From assembly GCF_027579695.1 (NCBI RefSeq), contig NC_083587.1, forward strand, positions 57,576,238 through 57,640,237: a stretch of DNA of 64,000 nt, given 5' to 3'. The notes under the pieces are model-generated. The model was not told the origin of the DNA. It saw only the letters and a program-made list of their open reading frames with translations, and searched no databases. A program made the position numbers and the translations under genes. Source of the DNA: Neoarius graeffei. Lineage: Eukaryota > Chordata > Actinopteri > Siluriformes > Ariidae. Positions 35,401 through 41,779 of this stretch are shown piece by piece. Numbering within the stretch: position 1 is the stretch's first letter; each line of letters opens with the position of its first letter.

Positions 35401-36534
35401 CAGCTGACTATGGGCGAGAGGTGGGGTACACCCTGGACAAGTCACCAGATCATCACAGTGTTGACACATAGAGACAAACAACCATTCACACTCGCATTCA
35501 CACCTACAGTCAATTTAGAGCCACCGATTATCCTAACCTGCATGTCTTTGGACTGTGGAGGAAACCCACGCAGACACGGGGAGAACATGCAAACTCCACA
35601 CAGAAAGGCCCCTGGGCTTCAACCCAGAACCTTCTTGCTGTGAGGCGACAGTGCTAACCACTACACCACCATGCCGCCCTCTAATGACAACTTTAGTAAT
35701 GTTATTTTATAGAGCGACATATTAGCAAGCTAGGTGTGAGGTTTCCACTAAATCTGGCATAGTATGATGGCCATGTAAGATTACTTGACCGTCATATGTA
35801 ACAATACTTGGGCAGTCAAAAGTTGCACTTCAAAGATGGCTCTAGACGCTTACAGTTTTGCTACAATGGCTGAGGACTACAATCACCATGATAACTTTAG
35901 GACTGCAGTTGTCCTGAACAGTTTTACACTCAAGTCTCCATCAATGAACAGTTTATAACTTCAACAAAACAGACTTCATGCTAAAACTATCATGAATTTC
36001 CTGGTTACACAGGTCTACTTTGTGACTATATTATATAGGACACTGTTATCAAAGCAAGTTATTTATAATCACGCTATCTGTTATCACCCAGATGAGGATG
36101 GGTTCCCTTTTGAGTCTAGTTCCTCTCAAGAATCCTCATGTTGTCTCAGGGAGTTTTTCCTTGCCACCATTGCCTCAGGCTTGCTCATCAAGGATAAATT
36201 AGGGGTAAAATTAGCTCATATTTAAAGTCTTTAATTTTTGTAAAGCTGCTTTGTGACAGTGTTTATTGTTAAAAGCACTATACAAATAAACTTGACTGTT
36301 TCAAGATGGAATTGTGCGATAGAAGTGATTTGGATGGTAACATAGTTTGTGTATTTAAAGTTGAACTATCATTCACCTCATAGCTCAAGTGCAAACCTTG
36401 GCTGATCGGCTAGTGTTAGGTAAAAAAAAAAAAAATGGTGATTTAGGCATTTCCTGTTTGCCTGAATTACTGTGATATTTCCTCTCTGCAGGAGCCAATC
36501 AGAGACAGGAAACAGACGAACTGCCAGCCCGTGA
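1662..36534 (+). CDS. nek10: nek10, serine/threonine kinase NEK10, C-terminal half (spliced)
   Basis: Eighteen exons with GT-AG borders join in phase to 567 codons plus 2 nt, and a terminal exon follows. Counting from the first codon in the window, the kinase domain shows GSGAFGSV (34-41), the beta-3 Lys56 in ALKEVN, a probable alpha-C Glu82, HRDLTPNN (Asp163), TDFGLAK (Asp181) and [17 protein letters not shown] after the activation loop. The tail ends in [18 protein letters not shown]. This order and wording match vertebrate NEK10, a NIMA-family kinase linked to DNA-damage checkpoint and ciliary functions. The N-terminal armadillo-repeat part lies outside the window. Activation-loop CPE in place of APE is typical of NEK10. 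Introns are swollen by transposons. The end of the reading frame is unresolved (see the terminal exon). Confidence 0.93.
1925..2280 (+). mobile_element. tRNA-derived SINE, copy 1
   Basis: The head GGCACGGTGGTGTAGTGGTT resembles a pol III A box and GGTTCGAGCCC is a B box; the tail is ATGAGATGAG. AAATATCATCA at 1914-1924 is repeated at 2281-2291 as target-site duplication. Confidence 0.92.
2310..2665. repeat. Dispersed repeat of unknown class, copy 1
   Basis: CATTCCTTGTGGATGTTCAA to GTGTCCTGTATGGATAATAA recurs at 23,440-23,745 and 23,925-24,225. No coding capacity seen. Confidence 0.7.
2690..3043 (-). mobile_element. tRNA-derived SINE, copy 2
   Basis: Same family in antisense, about 100 nt before a nek10 exon. 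Target duplication ACTCTGAAACAT at 2678-2689 and 3044-3055. Confidence 0.92.
3146..3283 (+). CDS. nek10: nek10 exon: beta-3 lysine and alpha-C
   Basis: 46 codons, phase 0 to 0. It contains LALKEVN with the ATP-orienting lysine and [12 protein letters not shown], the alpha-C helix. Donor GTACAA. Confidence 0.93.
3464..3509 (+). CDS. nek10: nek10 exon: [15 protein letters not shown]
   Basis: A small exon of 46 nt ending in phase 1. [13 protein letters not shown] is the strand following alpha-C in NEK kinases. Donor GTAAGT. Confidence 0.92.
3717..4090 (+). mobile_element. tRNA-derived SINE, copy 3
   Basis: Full length with head, B box and ATGAG tail. Target duplication GTTATGACTT at 3707-3716 and 4091-4100. 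Confidence 0.92.
4645..5735 (+). repeat. Polypyrimidine (TTTC)n tract, 1.1 kb
   Basis: Pure CTTT arrays (4678-4765, 5070-5125) grade into degenerate TTTCTTTTTCTC text with TTTA and TGTTTG islands. It is almost all T and C on the + strand, inside a nek10 intron. Long open frames here are artefacts. Confidence 0.95.
5736..6448. other. Unassigned intronic sequence between two pyrimidine tracts
   Basis: No exon or known element recognised. Short inverted copies of ATTATTCTATTTTGGAA flank it near 5728-5743 and 6450-6465, which may mark the ends of an element. Confidence 0.4.
6490..6658 (+). repeat. (TTTC)n tract
   Basis: Second, shorter polypyrimidine tract, ending in about 70 nt of pure CTTT repeats. 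Confidence 0.95.
6900..7021 (+). CDS. nek10: nek10 exon: hinge region
   Basis: 122 nt restoring phase 0. It encodes [20 protein letters not shown], with the hinge after the gatekeeper, and ends in ERVWNIFIQ. The acceptor AG at 6898-6899 is needed: the earlier AG at 6880-6881 would bring an in-frame stop. Confidence 0.92.
7344..7708 (-). mobile_element. tRNA-derived SINE, copy 4
   Basis: Antisense full-length copy. Near-perfect target duplication CATAACAAATTAT / CATAACAGATTAT. Confidence 0.92.
7838..8216 (+). mobile_element. tRNA-derived SINE, copy 5
   Basis: Full-length copy with a slightly diverged head (GGCAGAGGGGTGTGGTGGTT). No clear target duplication. Confidence 0.9.
8500..8870 (+). 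mobile_element. LTR-like segment, candidate
   Basis: CTATATAAAA near 8628, a T/C/G-rich leader with repeated TTTCCTGATC-type words and AATAAACACACC near 8859 have the layout of a fish LTR (promoter to poly(A) signal). Borders are not defined. Confidence 0.35.
9779..10592. mobile_element. hAT-like non-autonomous transposon
   Basis: Termini CAGTGGTGTAGTGG and CCACTACACCCCTG are inverted. An exact 8-bp duplication ATAATAAC (9771-9778, 10593-10600) flanks it. No transposase recognised. Confidence 0.85.
10749..10851 (+). CDS. nek10: nek10 exon: catalytic loop HRDLTPNN
   Basis: 103 nt, phase 0 to 1. It encodes [18 protein letters not shown] followed by [16 protein letters not shown]. The catalytic Asp of HRD is present. 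Donor GTCAGT. Confidence 0.93.
10929..11663 (+). repeat. Bipartite double-inverted-repeat element, copy 1
   Basis: Part A runs from TTCTATCCACATTCACTGGA to a near-complement of it; part B follows at once, from ACAGTTATTCCACTCAATCT to CGTGGAATAACTGT. No coding capacity seen. The same two-part layout recurs at six other places in the window. Confidence 0.85.
12003..12069 (+). repeat. (GATA)n microsatellite
   Basis: About 16 uninterrupted GATA units. Confidence 0.98.
12725..14110 (-). mobile_element. L2-like LINE fragment, internally deleted
   Basis: Three - strand pieces in order: endonuclease end ([13 protein letters not shown] and VSDHF, 14,009-13,827), linker (13,721-13,449) and RT C-terminus ([20 protein letters not shown], 13,363-13,001). 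The RT core is missing. The 3' end lies at about 12,725 (GGCAAGGCAAGGCAG on the + strand). Confidence 0.8.
13001..13363 (-). pseudogene. LINE reverse transcriptase C-terminal remnant
   Basis: [20 protein letters not shown] and [17 protein letters not shown] are hallmarks of the C-terminal region of fish L2-type LINE proteins. Truncated and without catalytic motifs. Confidence 0.85.
14321..14368 (+). repeat. (TTTG)n microsatellite
   Basis: About 12 units of GTTT within the right arm of the inverted repeat. Confidence 0.95.
14810..14885 (+). CDS. nek10: nek10 exon: DFG motif and activation loop
   Basis: 76 nt, phase 1 to 2. It encodes (T)[19 protein letters not shown] and TILYS, so magnesium-binding Asp and activation loop are intact. 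Confidence 0.93.
14991..15120 (+). CDS. nek10: nek10 exon: CPE motif to alpha-G
   Basis: 130 nt, phase 2 to 0. It encodes [20 protein letters not shown] and then [20 protein letters not shown]. Only 105 nt separate it from the preceding exon. Donor GTCACG is weak but the phase fits. Confidence 0.93.
15797..16541 (+). repeat. Bipartite double-inverted-repeat element, copy 2
   Basis: Same A plus B layout as at 10,929; an (ATT)n expansion of about 45 nt (16,032-16,071) sits in part A. Confidence 0.85.
17140..17825. mobile_element. Tc1/mariner-type MITE
   Basis: Perfect inverted termini CACTACCGTTCAAAAGTTTG and complement, flanked by TA on both sides. No transposase. A SINE is nested at 17,230-17,373. 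Confidence 0.92.
17230..17373 (-). mobile_element. 5'-truncated SINE nested in a MITE (copy 6)
   Basis: Only the 3' part of the SINE. A 14-bp duplication ATAAGTTGTAAAAT (17,216-17,229 and 17,374-17,387) proves target-primed insertion. Confidence 0.93.
17859..18245 (+). mobile_element. Solo-LTR-like segment, candidate
   Basis: Begins TGTGACGGGCCCTGGGCC and could end at CCATTACA, with CTTTATAAG as a TATA-like box. No convincing target duplication, so tentative. Confidence 0.35.
18540..19234 (-). repeat. Bipartite double-inverted-repeat element, copy 3
   Basis: Antisense copy: part B (AGTTATTCCACGAAATCGAG ...) precedes part A, which ends CCAGTGAATGTGAATAGAAT, about 80 nt before a nek10 exon. 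Confidence 0.85.
19317..19387 (+). CDS. nek10: nek10 exon: [20 protein letters not shown]
   Basis: 71 nt, phase 0 to 2, encoding the late C-lobe of the kinase domain. Donor GTGAGA. Confidence 0.9.
19436..20636 (-). mobile_element. tRNA-derived SINE, copy 7, split by a hAT-like element
   Basis: SINE 3' half at 19,436-19,595 resumes at 20,470-20,636; the interruption is the element at 19,596-20,461. Confidence 0.9.
19596..20461. mobile_element. hAT-like non-autonomous transposon nested in a SINE
   Basis: 15-bp perfect inverted termini TAGACCCCGAAGCCG and an 8-bp duplication ATTCACAC (19,588-19,595; 20,462-20,469). Subterminal GCCGCC/GGCGGC and GGCTGGC words repeat. No gene recognised. Confidence 0.9.
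20652..20715 (+). repeat. (ATCT)n microsatellite at a splice acceptor
   Basis: About 16 ATCT units then (ACTC)n, ending about 7 nt before the acceptor of the nek10 exon at 20,750. Confidence 0.97.
20750..20951 (+). CDS. nek10: nek10 exon: end of kinase domain and basic helix
   Basis: 202 nt, phase 2 to 0. It starts [17 protein letters not shown] (closing C-lobe arginine of RPD) and goes on to a charged stretch ending [16 protein letters not shown]. An (ATCT)n run of about 65 nt and an (ACTC)n run lie directly before the acceptor, so the branch region is repeat-built. Confidence 0.92.
21085..22060 (+). repeat. Degenerate ~300-bp tandem repeat
   Basis: ATCTCCTCYCTCAGTTCTCA-type segments recur near 21,125, 21,285, 21,430, 21,590, 21,750 and 21,910, alternating two half-units. 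AAAACTTGGTCATTTGTTTG occurs at about 21,360 and 21,660. Intronic. Confidence 0.8.
22061..22736. other. Unassigned intronic sequence
   Basis: AT-rich; no exon, repeat family or coding potential recognised. Confidence 0.6.
22737..22842 (+). CDS. nek10: nek10 exon: acidic tail segment
   Basis: 106 nt, phase 0 to 1, encoding [19 protein letters not shown] and a Ser/Asp-rich stretch. Low-complexity tail sequence of this kind is expected here, so support comes mostly from splice sites and phase. Confidence 0.75.
23155..23395 (+). mobile_element. Dispersed element end (AGCACTCGGAGAGCGCAGAC family)
   Basis: AGCACTCGGAGAGCGCAGAC through GGTGATCCGGATCACCGCC to CTCCTTGGCGGAGGTAA, followed by AAT repeats. 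This is a common fish dispersed repeat; its class is not decided here. Confidence 0.5.
23435..24230. repeat. Dispersed repeat of unknown class, copies 2 and 3 in tandem
   Basis: Two copies of the repeat at 2310-2665 lie one after the other; both hold TGTCATGTTGTCTTGACAAC and GGATAAGCGATATGCTAAC. Confidence 0.7.
24399..24482 (+). CDS. nek10: nek10 exon: Ser/Thr-rich tail
   Basis: 84 nt, phase 1 to 1, encoding [20 protein letters not shown] and a Leu/Gln/Arg end. Acceptor TTTTACACAG and donor GTAAGT are strong. Confidence 0.75.
24571..24628 (+). CDS. nek10: nek10 small exon
   Basis: 58 nt, phase 1 to 2, encoding [20 protein letters not shown]. The intron before it is only 88 nt. Confidence 0.72.
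24963..24994 (+). CDS. nek10: nek10 microexon (32 nt)
   Basis: Encodes [10 protein letters not shown] in phase 2 to 1 between a TTTCAG acceptor and GTACAT donor. It links the flanking exons in frame, but it is short and depends on that phase argument. Confidence 0.65.
25436..27041 (-). mobile_element. Tc1-like transposon, full length, decayed
   Basis: Inverted termini CAGTGTCTTGCAAAAGTATT and complement at 25,436 and 27,041, TA flanks, 1.6 kb. The - strand transposase is broken. Confidence 0.93.
25720..26690 (-). pseudogene. Tc1-like transposase pseudogene
   Basis: The N-terminal helix-turn-helix part reads [19 protein letters not shown] and [20 protein letters not shown] (26,583-26,317). 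A later piece reads [20 protein letters not shown] (26,194-25,988) around the second catalytic Asp region. Frame breaks separate the pieces. Confidence 0.88.
27121..27221 (+). CDS. nek10: nek10 exon: [10 protein letters not shown] tail motif
   Basis: 101 nt, phase 1 to 0. [20 protein letters not shown] and KIIFITQ resemble the conserved helical tail segment of NEK10. Confidence 0.9.
27352..27462 (+). CDS. nek10: nek10 exon: [20 protein letters not shown]
   Basis: 37 codons, phase 0 to 0, ending HLKTELNK. The basic helix is conserved in the NEK10 tail. Donor GTAAGT. Confidence 0.9.
28369..29305 (+). mobile_element. hAT-like transposon with a residual first exon
   Basis: Termini CATGGGCGCCGCC and GGCGGCGCCCCTG; flanking CACGTGGC / CACGTGGT (7 of 8 bp). 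Confidence 0.8.
28726..28822 (+). pseudogene. hAT transposase first-exon remnant
   Basis: ATG then [19 protein letters not shown] and [10 protein letters not shown] up to a GTAGCT donor. It resembles the N-terminus of ZMYM1-like hAT transposases. The rest of the transposase is absent. Confidence 0.6.
29812..29902 (+). CDS. nek10: nek10 tail exon
   Basis: 91 nt, phase 0 to 1, encoding [20 protein letters not shown]. Acceptor follows a long T/C run. Confidence 0.75.
30005..30051 (+). CDS. nek10: nek10 exon: EGITYEQ
   Basis: 47 nt, phase 1 to 0. EGITYEQ is a conserved piece near the NEK10 C-terminus. Confidence 0.88.
30161..30216 (+). CDS. nek10: nek10 exon: [11 protein letters not shown]
   Basis: 56 nt, phase 0 to 2, encoding [18 protein letters not shown]. 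It matches the penultimate segment of NEK10. Donor GTATTT. Confidence 0.88.
30412..30935 (+). mobile_element. mariner-like transposon remnant
   Basis: ACTTCAAAAAGTTCTGGGCC at the left and AAGAACTTTTTGAAGTACCC at the right are inverted. [12 protein letters not shown] and [20 protein letters not shown] are mariner transposase C-terminal motifs on the + strand. Deleted and frameshifted. Confidence 0.85.
30960..34226 (+). mobile_element. Non-LTR retrotransposon (LINE), near full length
   Basis: A 10-bp duplication AAAATCAATT at 30,950-30,959 and 34,227-34,236 bounds 3.27 kb. One reading frame encodes an APE-type endonuclease and a reverse transcriptase. The 3' end is a short GATGATGATGAT tail, not poly(A). 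Clade is not certain (RTE-like tail). Inserted in the last long nek10 intron, same strand. Confidence 0.9.
31162..34218 (+). pseudogene. LINE endonuclease/reverse transcriptase with two stop codons
   Basis: A single frame runs 31,162-34,218, broken only by TAG at 32,014-32,016 and TGA at 32,344-32,346. Endonuclease motifs: [25 protein letters not shown] and, after the first stop, [10 protein letters not shown] motifs: [51 protein letters not shown], then [10 protein letters not shown] where YADD or FADD is usual, and LYGAETWTL and [11 protein letters not shown] downstream. The RT part (32,392-34,218, 608 codons) is open. The stops probably make it inactive. Confidence 0.9.
34740..35060 (+). 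mobile_element. Diverged SINE head joined to another element's 3' end
   Basis: TGGTTAGCACTGTCACCTCA to 34,880 is a decayed SINE head. From 34,885 the sequence switches to GCCAGTGCATACTTCGTGCT ... GGAAGGGCATCCGGTGTAAA ... AGAAGAAGA, a common fish retroelement tail. Confidence 0.65.
35337..35679 (-). mobile_element. SINE, divergent subfamily with (ATGG)n tail
   Basis: A 15-bp duplication TCTAATGACAACTTT (35,322-35,336; 35,680-35,694). The tail side begins CCATCCATCCATTATCCG rather than the CTCATCTC of other copies. Confidence 0.88.
36070..36295 (+). mobile_element. L2-type LINE 3' end
   Basis: GGGAGTTTTTCCTTGCCACC and TTGTAAAGCTGCTTTGTGAC followed by GCACTATACAAATAAACTTG is the usual 3' end of fish L2-like LINEs. 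Confidence 0.75.
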
Positions 36535-36616
36535 CCTTCACACGTCCTCGTGGAGTGATATGTGTAACTATGCAGATTACAGCAAGCCGAGGAACAAGTT
36601 TGTTCCACCACACTGA
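36492..36616 (+). CDS. nek10: nek10 putative terminal exon, frame uncertain
   Basis: A polypyrimidine tract and CTCTCTGCAG acceptor open this exon. Joined in phase to the exon ending at 30216 it gives 13 residues after the split codon and a TGA at 36532-36534. Another frame stays open to a TGA at 36614-36616, reads more like a protein (WSDMCNYADYSKPRNKFVPP), and would need an upstream exon ending in a different phase. Either an exon hidden in the 6.3-kb transposon-filled intron or a short C-terminus explains this. Likely 3' UTR follows, with an ATTAAA near 37,325. Confidence 0.5.
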
Positions 36617-36760
36617 AGCATTTTACGATGAAAATGAAGAGTTTGGAGTGACATGAAGAAATACCTGAACTAGACCAGGTCCACCTTCTGATCTGTAGTT
36701 TATTACATTAATCTCCTTTGTTCAGTTGAACAGCTGTTCATCTTATTCAAATGTATTATA

Positions 36761-36978
36761 CAGGGTTAGTCAAAATTATGTTAACACTTAAATGGTAGAA
36801 ACCAATCGATCTGTAGTGGAAGTTCATCAATGGCGTACTGCTGCACCAGTTGGGGTGACATCACTGTTGGGGTGTCAAAAAAAAGTAGGGCCCAATTACG
36901 CCATCAGTGGTCGCGGTGCACCACACATTCAGGAGAAAAATAATCCATTAGTGTTAACATAATTTTGACTAACCCTGT
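36761..36978. mobile_element. Short MITE, mariner-type
   Basis: Perfect inverted termini CAGGGTTAGTCAAAATTATG with TA at both ends; about 0.22 kb, in the nek10 3' UTR region. Confidence 0.9.
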
Positions 36979-37444
36979 ATTTGTTCTGCCCTCACATCCT
37001 GCACAACCTTCACCTGCATGCTGTCTGCACACAGCCCGCTCTCAACCACTTGTATCTCAAAGAAAGAGTTTATATAAACGTTAACTGGACCATATCTCTT
37101 TTATACTCAGGGTGATGGATGCGGGATTCTTTTCTTTAACTCGCTGCCTTGCAGTTCAGGTTTCGTTTCAGATCTCAGGTTGAGTTCTTGTATGCACTTT
37201 ACCTTAAAAGCAATCAGAAGCAGTTTGGATATTCCTTAAAAATTCTACTTTTTTAAAAATCTCAAACAAATATATAACATTGGACTGATTTGACTTTTCT
37301 GTCCTAATTAGTGATTTGAAGTTCAATTAAAGGGCTGTTTGTTTTTCAGGCTGATCTTCCTCGTCTTTTTCTGTTAGCCAGAAAACAGGATGGCACAAAA
37401 TCTTTCACTAATTTTTACTATAAAGTAGAGGTCTGCGCGGGTCG

Positions 37445-37640
37445 GATTTTTCAGTCCCGCTCCCGCCCGCGCCCGCATTATGCAGTCCCGCCCGCGCCCG
37501 CATTGTGCAGTCCCGCCCGCGCCCGCATTGTGCAGTCCCGCCCGCGCCCGCATTGTGCAGTCCCGCCCGCGCCTGCATTGTGCAGTCCCGCCCACGCCCG
37601 CATTGTGCAGTCCCACTCCCGCCCGCGCCCGCAAAGAATT
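37445..37640 (+). repeat. ~25-bp minisatellite in the element end
   Basis: CCCGCCCGCGCCCGCATTGT followed by GCAGT repeats about six to seven times with small changes. Confidence 0.9.
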
Positions 37641-37994
37641 ATGATTTTCAGTCCCGCTCCCGCCCACAAATCCTGCATGATGCAGATGTTCGCGTTATTT
37701 CTCAGGAAAGTTCTTGTCTTGACACAGCGTGATGGTGCCCCACCCCCTACTTTGAGTGGATTTGAGCATAAATATCTACAGCTCACGTTTGTTATTGTTT
37801 ACCTTGTTTCTGAATTCAGCATGTAGTATCTCTAATAATAATTAGTGCTGTCAAATGATTAAAATGTTTAATTGCAAATCACACATTTTTGTCACATGAG
37901 AAACCATTGTAATTCTCTGAGCAGTATAAAAAAGTGAATGGGCTTGCTTTATACTAATGTTGTTGTTTTTTGTTTTTGTTTTTATTGTAAAGCA

Positions 37995-38286
37995 GAGCTA
38001 GTAAAAGAAGTGAATTGCTTTACTGCTTGCGTTAGTCTACAACTTTAATCAGAGAGACATGTTACACAGTGACGGTAGGCTTGACTCAATGCTATCCCAG
38101 AAATCCTTCCTGTAATATGCAAATTTGGCCGCCTCTGATTGGACAGCCAAATTTGCATATTACAGGAAGGATTTCTGGGATAGCATTGAGTCAAGCATAC
38201 CGTCACTGTGTAACCTGTCTGTCTGGTTAAAGTTGTAGACTAACGCAACAAGTAAATCACTTCACTCATGGTTCTCTTGCTAGTTG
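37995..38286. repeat. Long palindrome inside the hAT-like element
   Basis: Arms of about 140 nt; the inner 70 nt (TTACACAGTGACGGTAGGCT to GCAAATTTGG and complement) are nearly perfect around a 17-nt loop at about 38,127-38,143. Confidence 0.9.
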
Positions 38287-38888
38287 GGTGTGAACTGTGA
38301 GTCATTAGAGTGATCAAAGAATTTCCTGTTAGAATGATCAATGGCAAGTTTAAGATACCATTTCTCACTCAATCTGACTTTCTCTGCAAATTTAGATGTC
38401 TTAAAATGTTTTTATTAATGCCAAAAAAATATCCAGCATGAATTATATATGATAGACATGAATTAATAATTTATAAATTTAATTTCAAGCATGTTTTTAG
38501 TTAGTGGGACTGCAGCTTATCACCGCTCTCACCTGCGCCGCATATGTGTACTTCCGGTCCCGCCCGCAATGAGCTTTCAAAATTTGTCCCGCGCCGCACT
38601 GCTTTGCGGCGGGTCCCGCGGGACTCCCGCGGGAGTACAGGGCTCTATAAGGAATAACGCACACACTTTCGGGTGCACTATTGTAGAAAAAAAATCAACA
38701 ACGGAGTTCCTGTTACTACCCCAAACAGTGGATTATCTTCCGAACCTGAAGTGTTTTATTCCTCTTTATTCCAACAGCACTTATATTAAAGAGTGACACA
38801 TCCTACTTTTTATTAGTTTATAGTTACGTTTAACATTGTGGAACATCCGCAAAACTAGTTTTCACTTATATGATACAGCAGCTATTTA

Positions 38889-39524
38889 ACAGTTATTCCA
38901 TGAAATCGAGTCATATATGAGCTGATAGACGATGAGGCGCGTAGCACCGAGTCGACAAGCCATGTACGACGAGATTGAGTGGAATAACTGTTTTATTCTA
39001 TCCACATTCACTGGATTTTGAGAAACGGAGCATTTTATTTTTATTTTCTGCAAATCCAATATATTGAAACTTTATACAAAACATCCAACGAAATCATTTC
39101 CGCTTAGAATGTAAACAAACCAGCGAAATGACAGAAGCAATTTGTGAAAAATGCGATAATTCTTGAAAAATAAAAAAAGATGCGTTCTTACCATCGAATA
39201 CTTTTATTCCATATTTTGTTGCCTTTTTTTGGATTTTCTTCTTCTTCTTTATGGTTTTTTGGCGGTCAACAAACCAACTTAAGGAGTGTAGAACAGGAGA
39301 TATTGGGGGAGAGGGACTTATTTTATTTAGCTATTTCTGTTTCTTTTAACTACTTGATAATTTCGGGGGTTTTCTTTTCAACTAGAGTTTTTATTTTGTC
39401 TTGTGTTGGTTCAGCAACACGCTCCGCCATTTTGTTTTTGTCTACTCACAGTATATGAGCTGATTGGCTACTAGGCTATCAGAGCATACGATTGCTCATA
39501 TCCAGTGAATGTGGATAGAATAAA
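38889..39524 (-). repeat. Bipartite double-inverted-repeat element, copy 4
   Basis: Antisense B then A layout, from AACAGTTATTCCATGAAATC to CCAGTGAATGTGGATAGAAT. Confidence 0.85.
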
Positions 39525-39544
39525 ATCAGTTGTCCTCTCATTAA

Positions 39545-40300
39545 CCTCTCTGTTTATCTTTCTCATAAATAACAACAAAAGAGTGCCCTGAGAGCACAAT
39601 TTCCCCCGCCATAAACTCAGGTAAAATGCGAATGAATTGAACGAAATTGCAATATGCGTATTACCGACATATAACAAAGAATCTGTCAGGTTTTGTGAAA
39701 TTGTTCCAAAAATTGTGAGAGGAGTTGATTTCAGAAAGTGAGTACCCTTCCTGGGACAGACAGACGGACATTGCCATGACATAATCCTCCTTCGGGCCTT
39801 TCAGCCAGCGGGGGAAAATAAAAATTGTGAGGGAAGTTGATTTCAGAAAGCAAGCACACCTTGATGAAATTGCCAAAGTACAAGTTTGTTAATAATCAAG
39901 GGCATAACTCTGGTCAAATTTGCCCAAATTAAACGAAATTTCAATATACGGTACATATAACTGTCATATAACACAGCCTTTTGCCAAGTTTGGTGAAATT
40001 CCTCCACAAATTGTAAGAGGAGTTGATTTCAGAAGAACGTACACCCTCATGAAACTGTCAAAGTACAAGTTATTTAATCAAGGGTCAAAACTCTGGTAAA
40101 ATTTTCACAAAAGAACTTAAATCGCAATCTGCATATTACCGTCATATAACAAGGCCTTTTACCAAGCTTCGAGAAATTCGTCCAAAAATTGTGAGGAGTT
40201 AATGTCAGAAGGAAAGACTTCATGAAATTGTCAATGTATAAGGTTGTTAATCAAGGGCTGTAACTCTGGTAAAATGCGACCGAATTGAACAAAACATTAT
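39545..40300 (+). repeat. Degenerate ~190-bp tandem repeat
   Basis: GGAGTTGATTTCAGAA recurs near 39,720, 39,835 and 40,018, with GTCATATAACA and AACTCTGGTAAAAT words between. About four units. Confidence 0.75.
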
Positions 40301-40309
40301 GCGTACTGG

Positions 40310-40680
40310 GGCGGCATGGTGGTGTAGTGGTTAGTGCTGTCGCCTCACAGCAAGAAGGTCTGGGTTCGAGCCCCGTGGCCGGCGAGGGCCTTTCTGTGCG
40401 GAGTTTGCATGTTCTCCCCGTGTCCACGTGGGTTTCCTCCGGGTGCTCCGGTTTCCCCCACAGTCCAAAGACATGCAGGTTAGGTTAACTGGTGACTCTA
40501 AATTGACCGTAGGTGTGAATGTGAGTGTGAATGGTTGTCTGTGTCTATGTGTCAGCCCTGTGATGACCTGGCGACTTGTCCAGGGTGTACCCCGCCTTTC
40601 GCCCGTAGTCAGCTGGGATAGGCTCCAGCTTGCCTGCGACCCTGTAGAAGGATAAAGCGGCTACAGATAATGAGATGAGA
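40310..40680 (+). mobile_element. tRNA-derived SINE, copy 10
   Basis: Full length with A- and B-box-like head and ATGAGATGA tail. Confidence 0.92.
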
Positions 40681-40743
40681 TGAATTTATCAGGTCTCTGC
40701 TTTTTTTTTTGTGGGAGTGGAAATGCTTATAAATATTTAACAG

Positions 40744-41110
40744 GGGGCGGCACGGTGGTGCAGTGGTTAGCGCTGTCGCCTCACAGCAAGAAGGTCCGGG
40801 TTCGAGCCCCGTGGCCGGCGAGGGCCTTTCTGTGTGGAGTTTGCATGTTCTCCCCATGTCCGCGTGGGTTTCCTCCGGGTGCTCCGGTTTCCCCCACAGT
40901 CCAAAGACATGCAGGTTAGGTTAACTGGTGACTCTAAATTGACCGTAGGTGTGAATGGTTGTCTGTGTCTATGTGTCAGCCCTGTGATGACCTGGCGACT
41001 TGTCCAGGGTGTACCCCGCCTCTCGCCCGTAGTCAGCTGGGATAGGCTCCAGCTTGCCTGCGACCCTGTAGAACAGGATAAAGCGGCTAGAGATAATGAG
41101 ATGAGATGAG
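40744..41110 (+). mobile_element. tRNA-derived SINE, copy 11
   Basis: 11-bp duplication ATATTTAACAG (40,733-40,743; 41,111-41,121). Confidence 0.93.
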
Positions 41111-41145
41111 ATATTTAACAGGTTTTTCAACAATCTCTTGAGGAG

Positions 41146-41608
41146 ATATTCCATGAAATAGTCGTGCATGAGCTGATAGCCGACAAGGCGCGTAGCACCG
41201 AGTTGGCGCTAAGCCATGTACAATGAGATTGAGTGGAATAACTGTTTTATTCTATCCACATTCACTGGATTTTGAGAAACGGAGCATTATTTTTTGCAAA
41301 TTTATTCAAAACCGCTGACAAAATAACTTCTGCTTAAACAAACCAGTGAAATGACTTGCACAATTTATGAAAAATGCGTTAATAATTATTTGGGGGGAAA
41401 AAGTTCTTACCATCAAATACTTTTATTCCATATTTTGTGGCTTTTTTTTTGTGGTTTTGTTTTCAAGTAGTTTTTATTTCGTCCTTGGTTGGTTCAGCAA
41501 CATGCACCGCCATTTTGTTTTTCTCTACTCATTGGAGATCAGCTCATATCCTAGTAATAAAGTAGCCAATCAGAGTACGTGATTGCTCATATACAGTGAA
41601 AGAATAAT
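41146..41608 (-). repeat. Bipartite double-inverted-repeat element, copy 5 (shortened)
   Basis: Part B intact, part A internally deleted, antisense. Confidence 0.8.
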
Positions 41609-41779
41609 CAGTATTATTTATAACCCTTAGCGATGACTGACTCTGGCCAGGTCAGTGGATGTAAGATAGAGGAGTCACAGAGGTGTTAGTTTTTGATGAA
41701 ATTATTCCACAAACATACACTAATAAAATACTGGAACAGGTTTTTCTTTGTTAATAGCAATGAAACACGGACAGTTTTA

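Larger units (their letters stand above)
37426..38647 (+). mobile_element. hAT-like non-autonomous element, GC-rich ends (copy 1)
   Basis: Starts TAGAGGTCTGCGCGGG and ends GGGAGTACAGGGCTCTA. Left end holds a 25-bp minisatellite, right end CCCGCGGGACTCCCGCGGGA. CTATAAAG / CTATAAGG near the borders may be the target duplication. The second copy at 63,100 has a clear one. Confidence 0.75.

Noticed and set aside
37503..37826. Pro/Arg/Ala-rich protein
   Set aside because: Minisatellite in the end of a hAT-like element.
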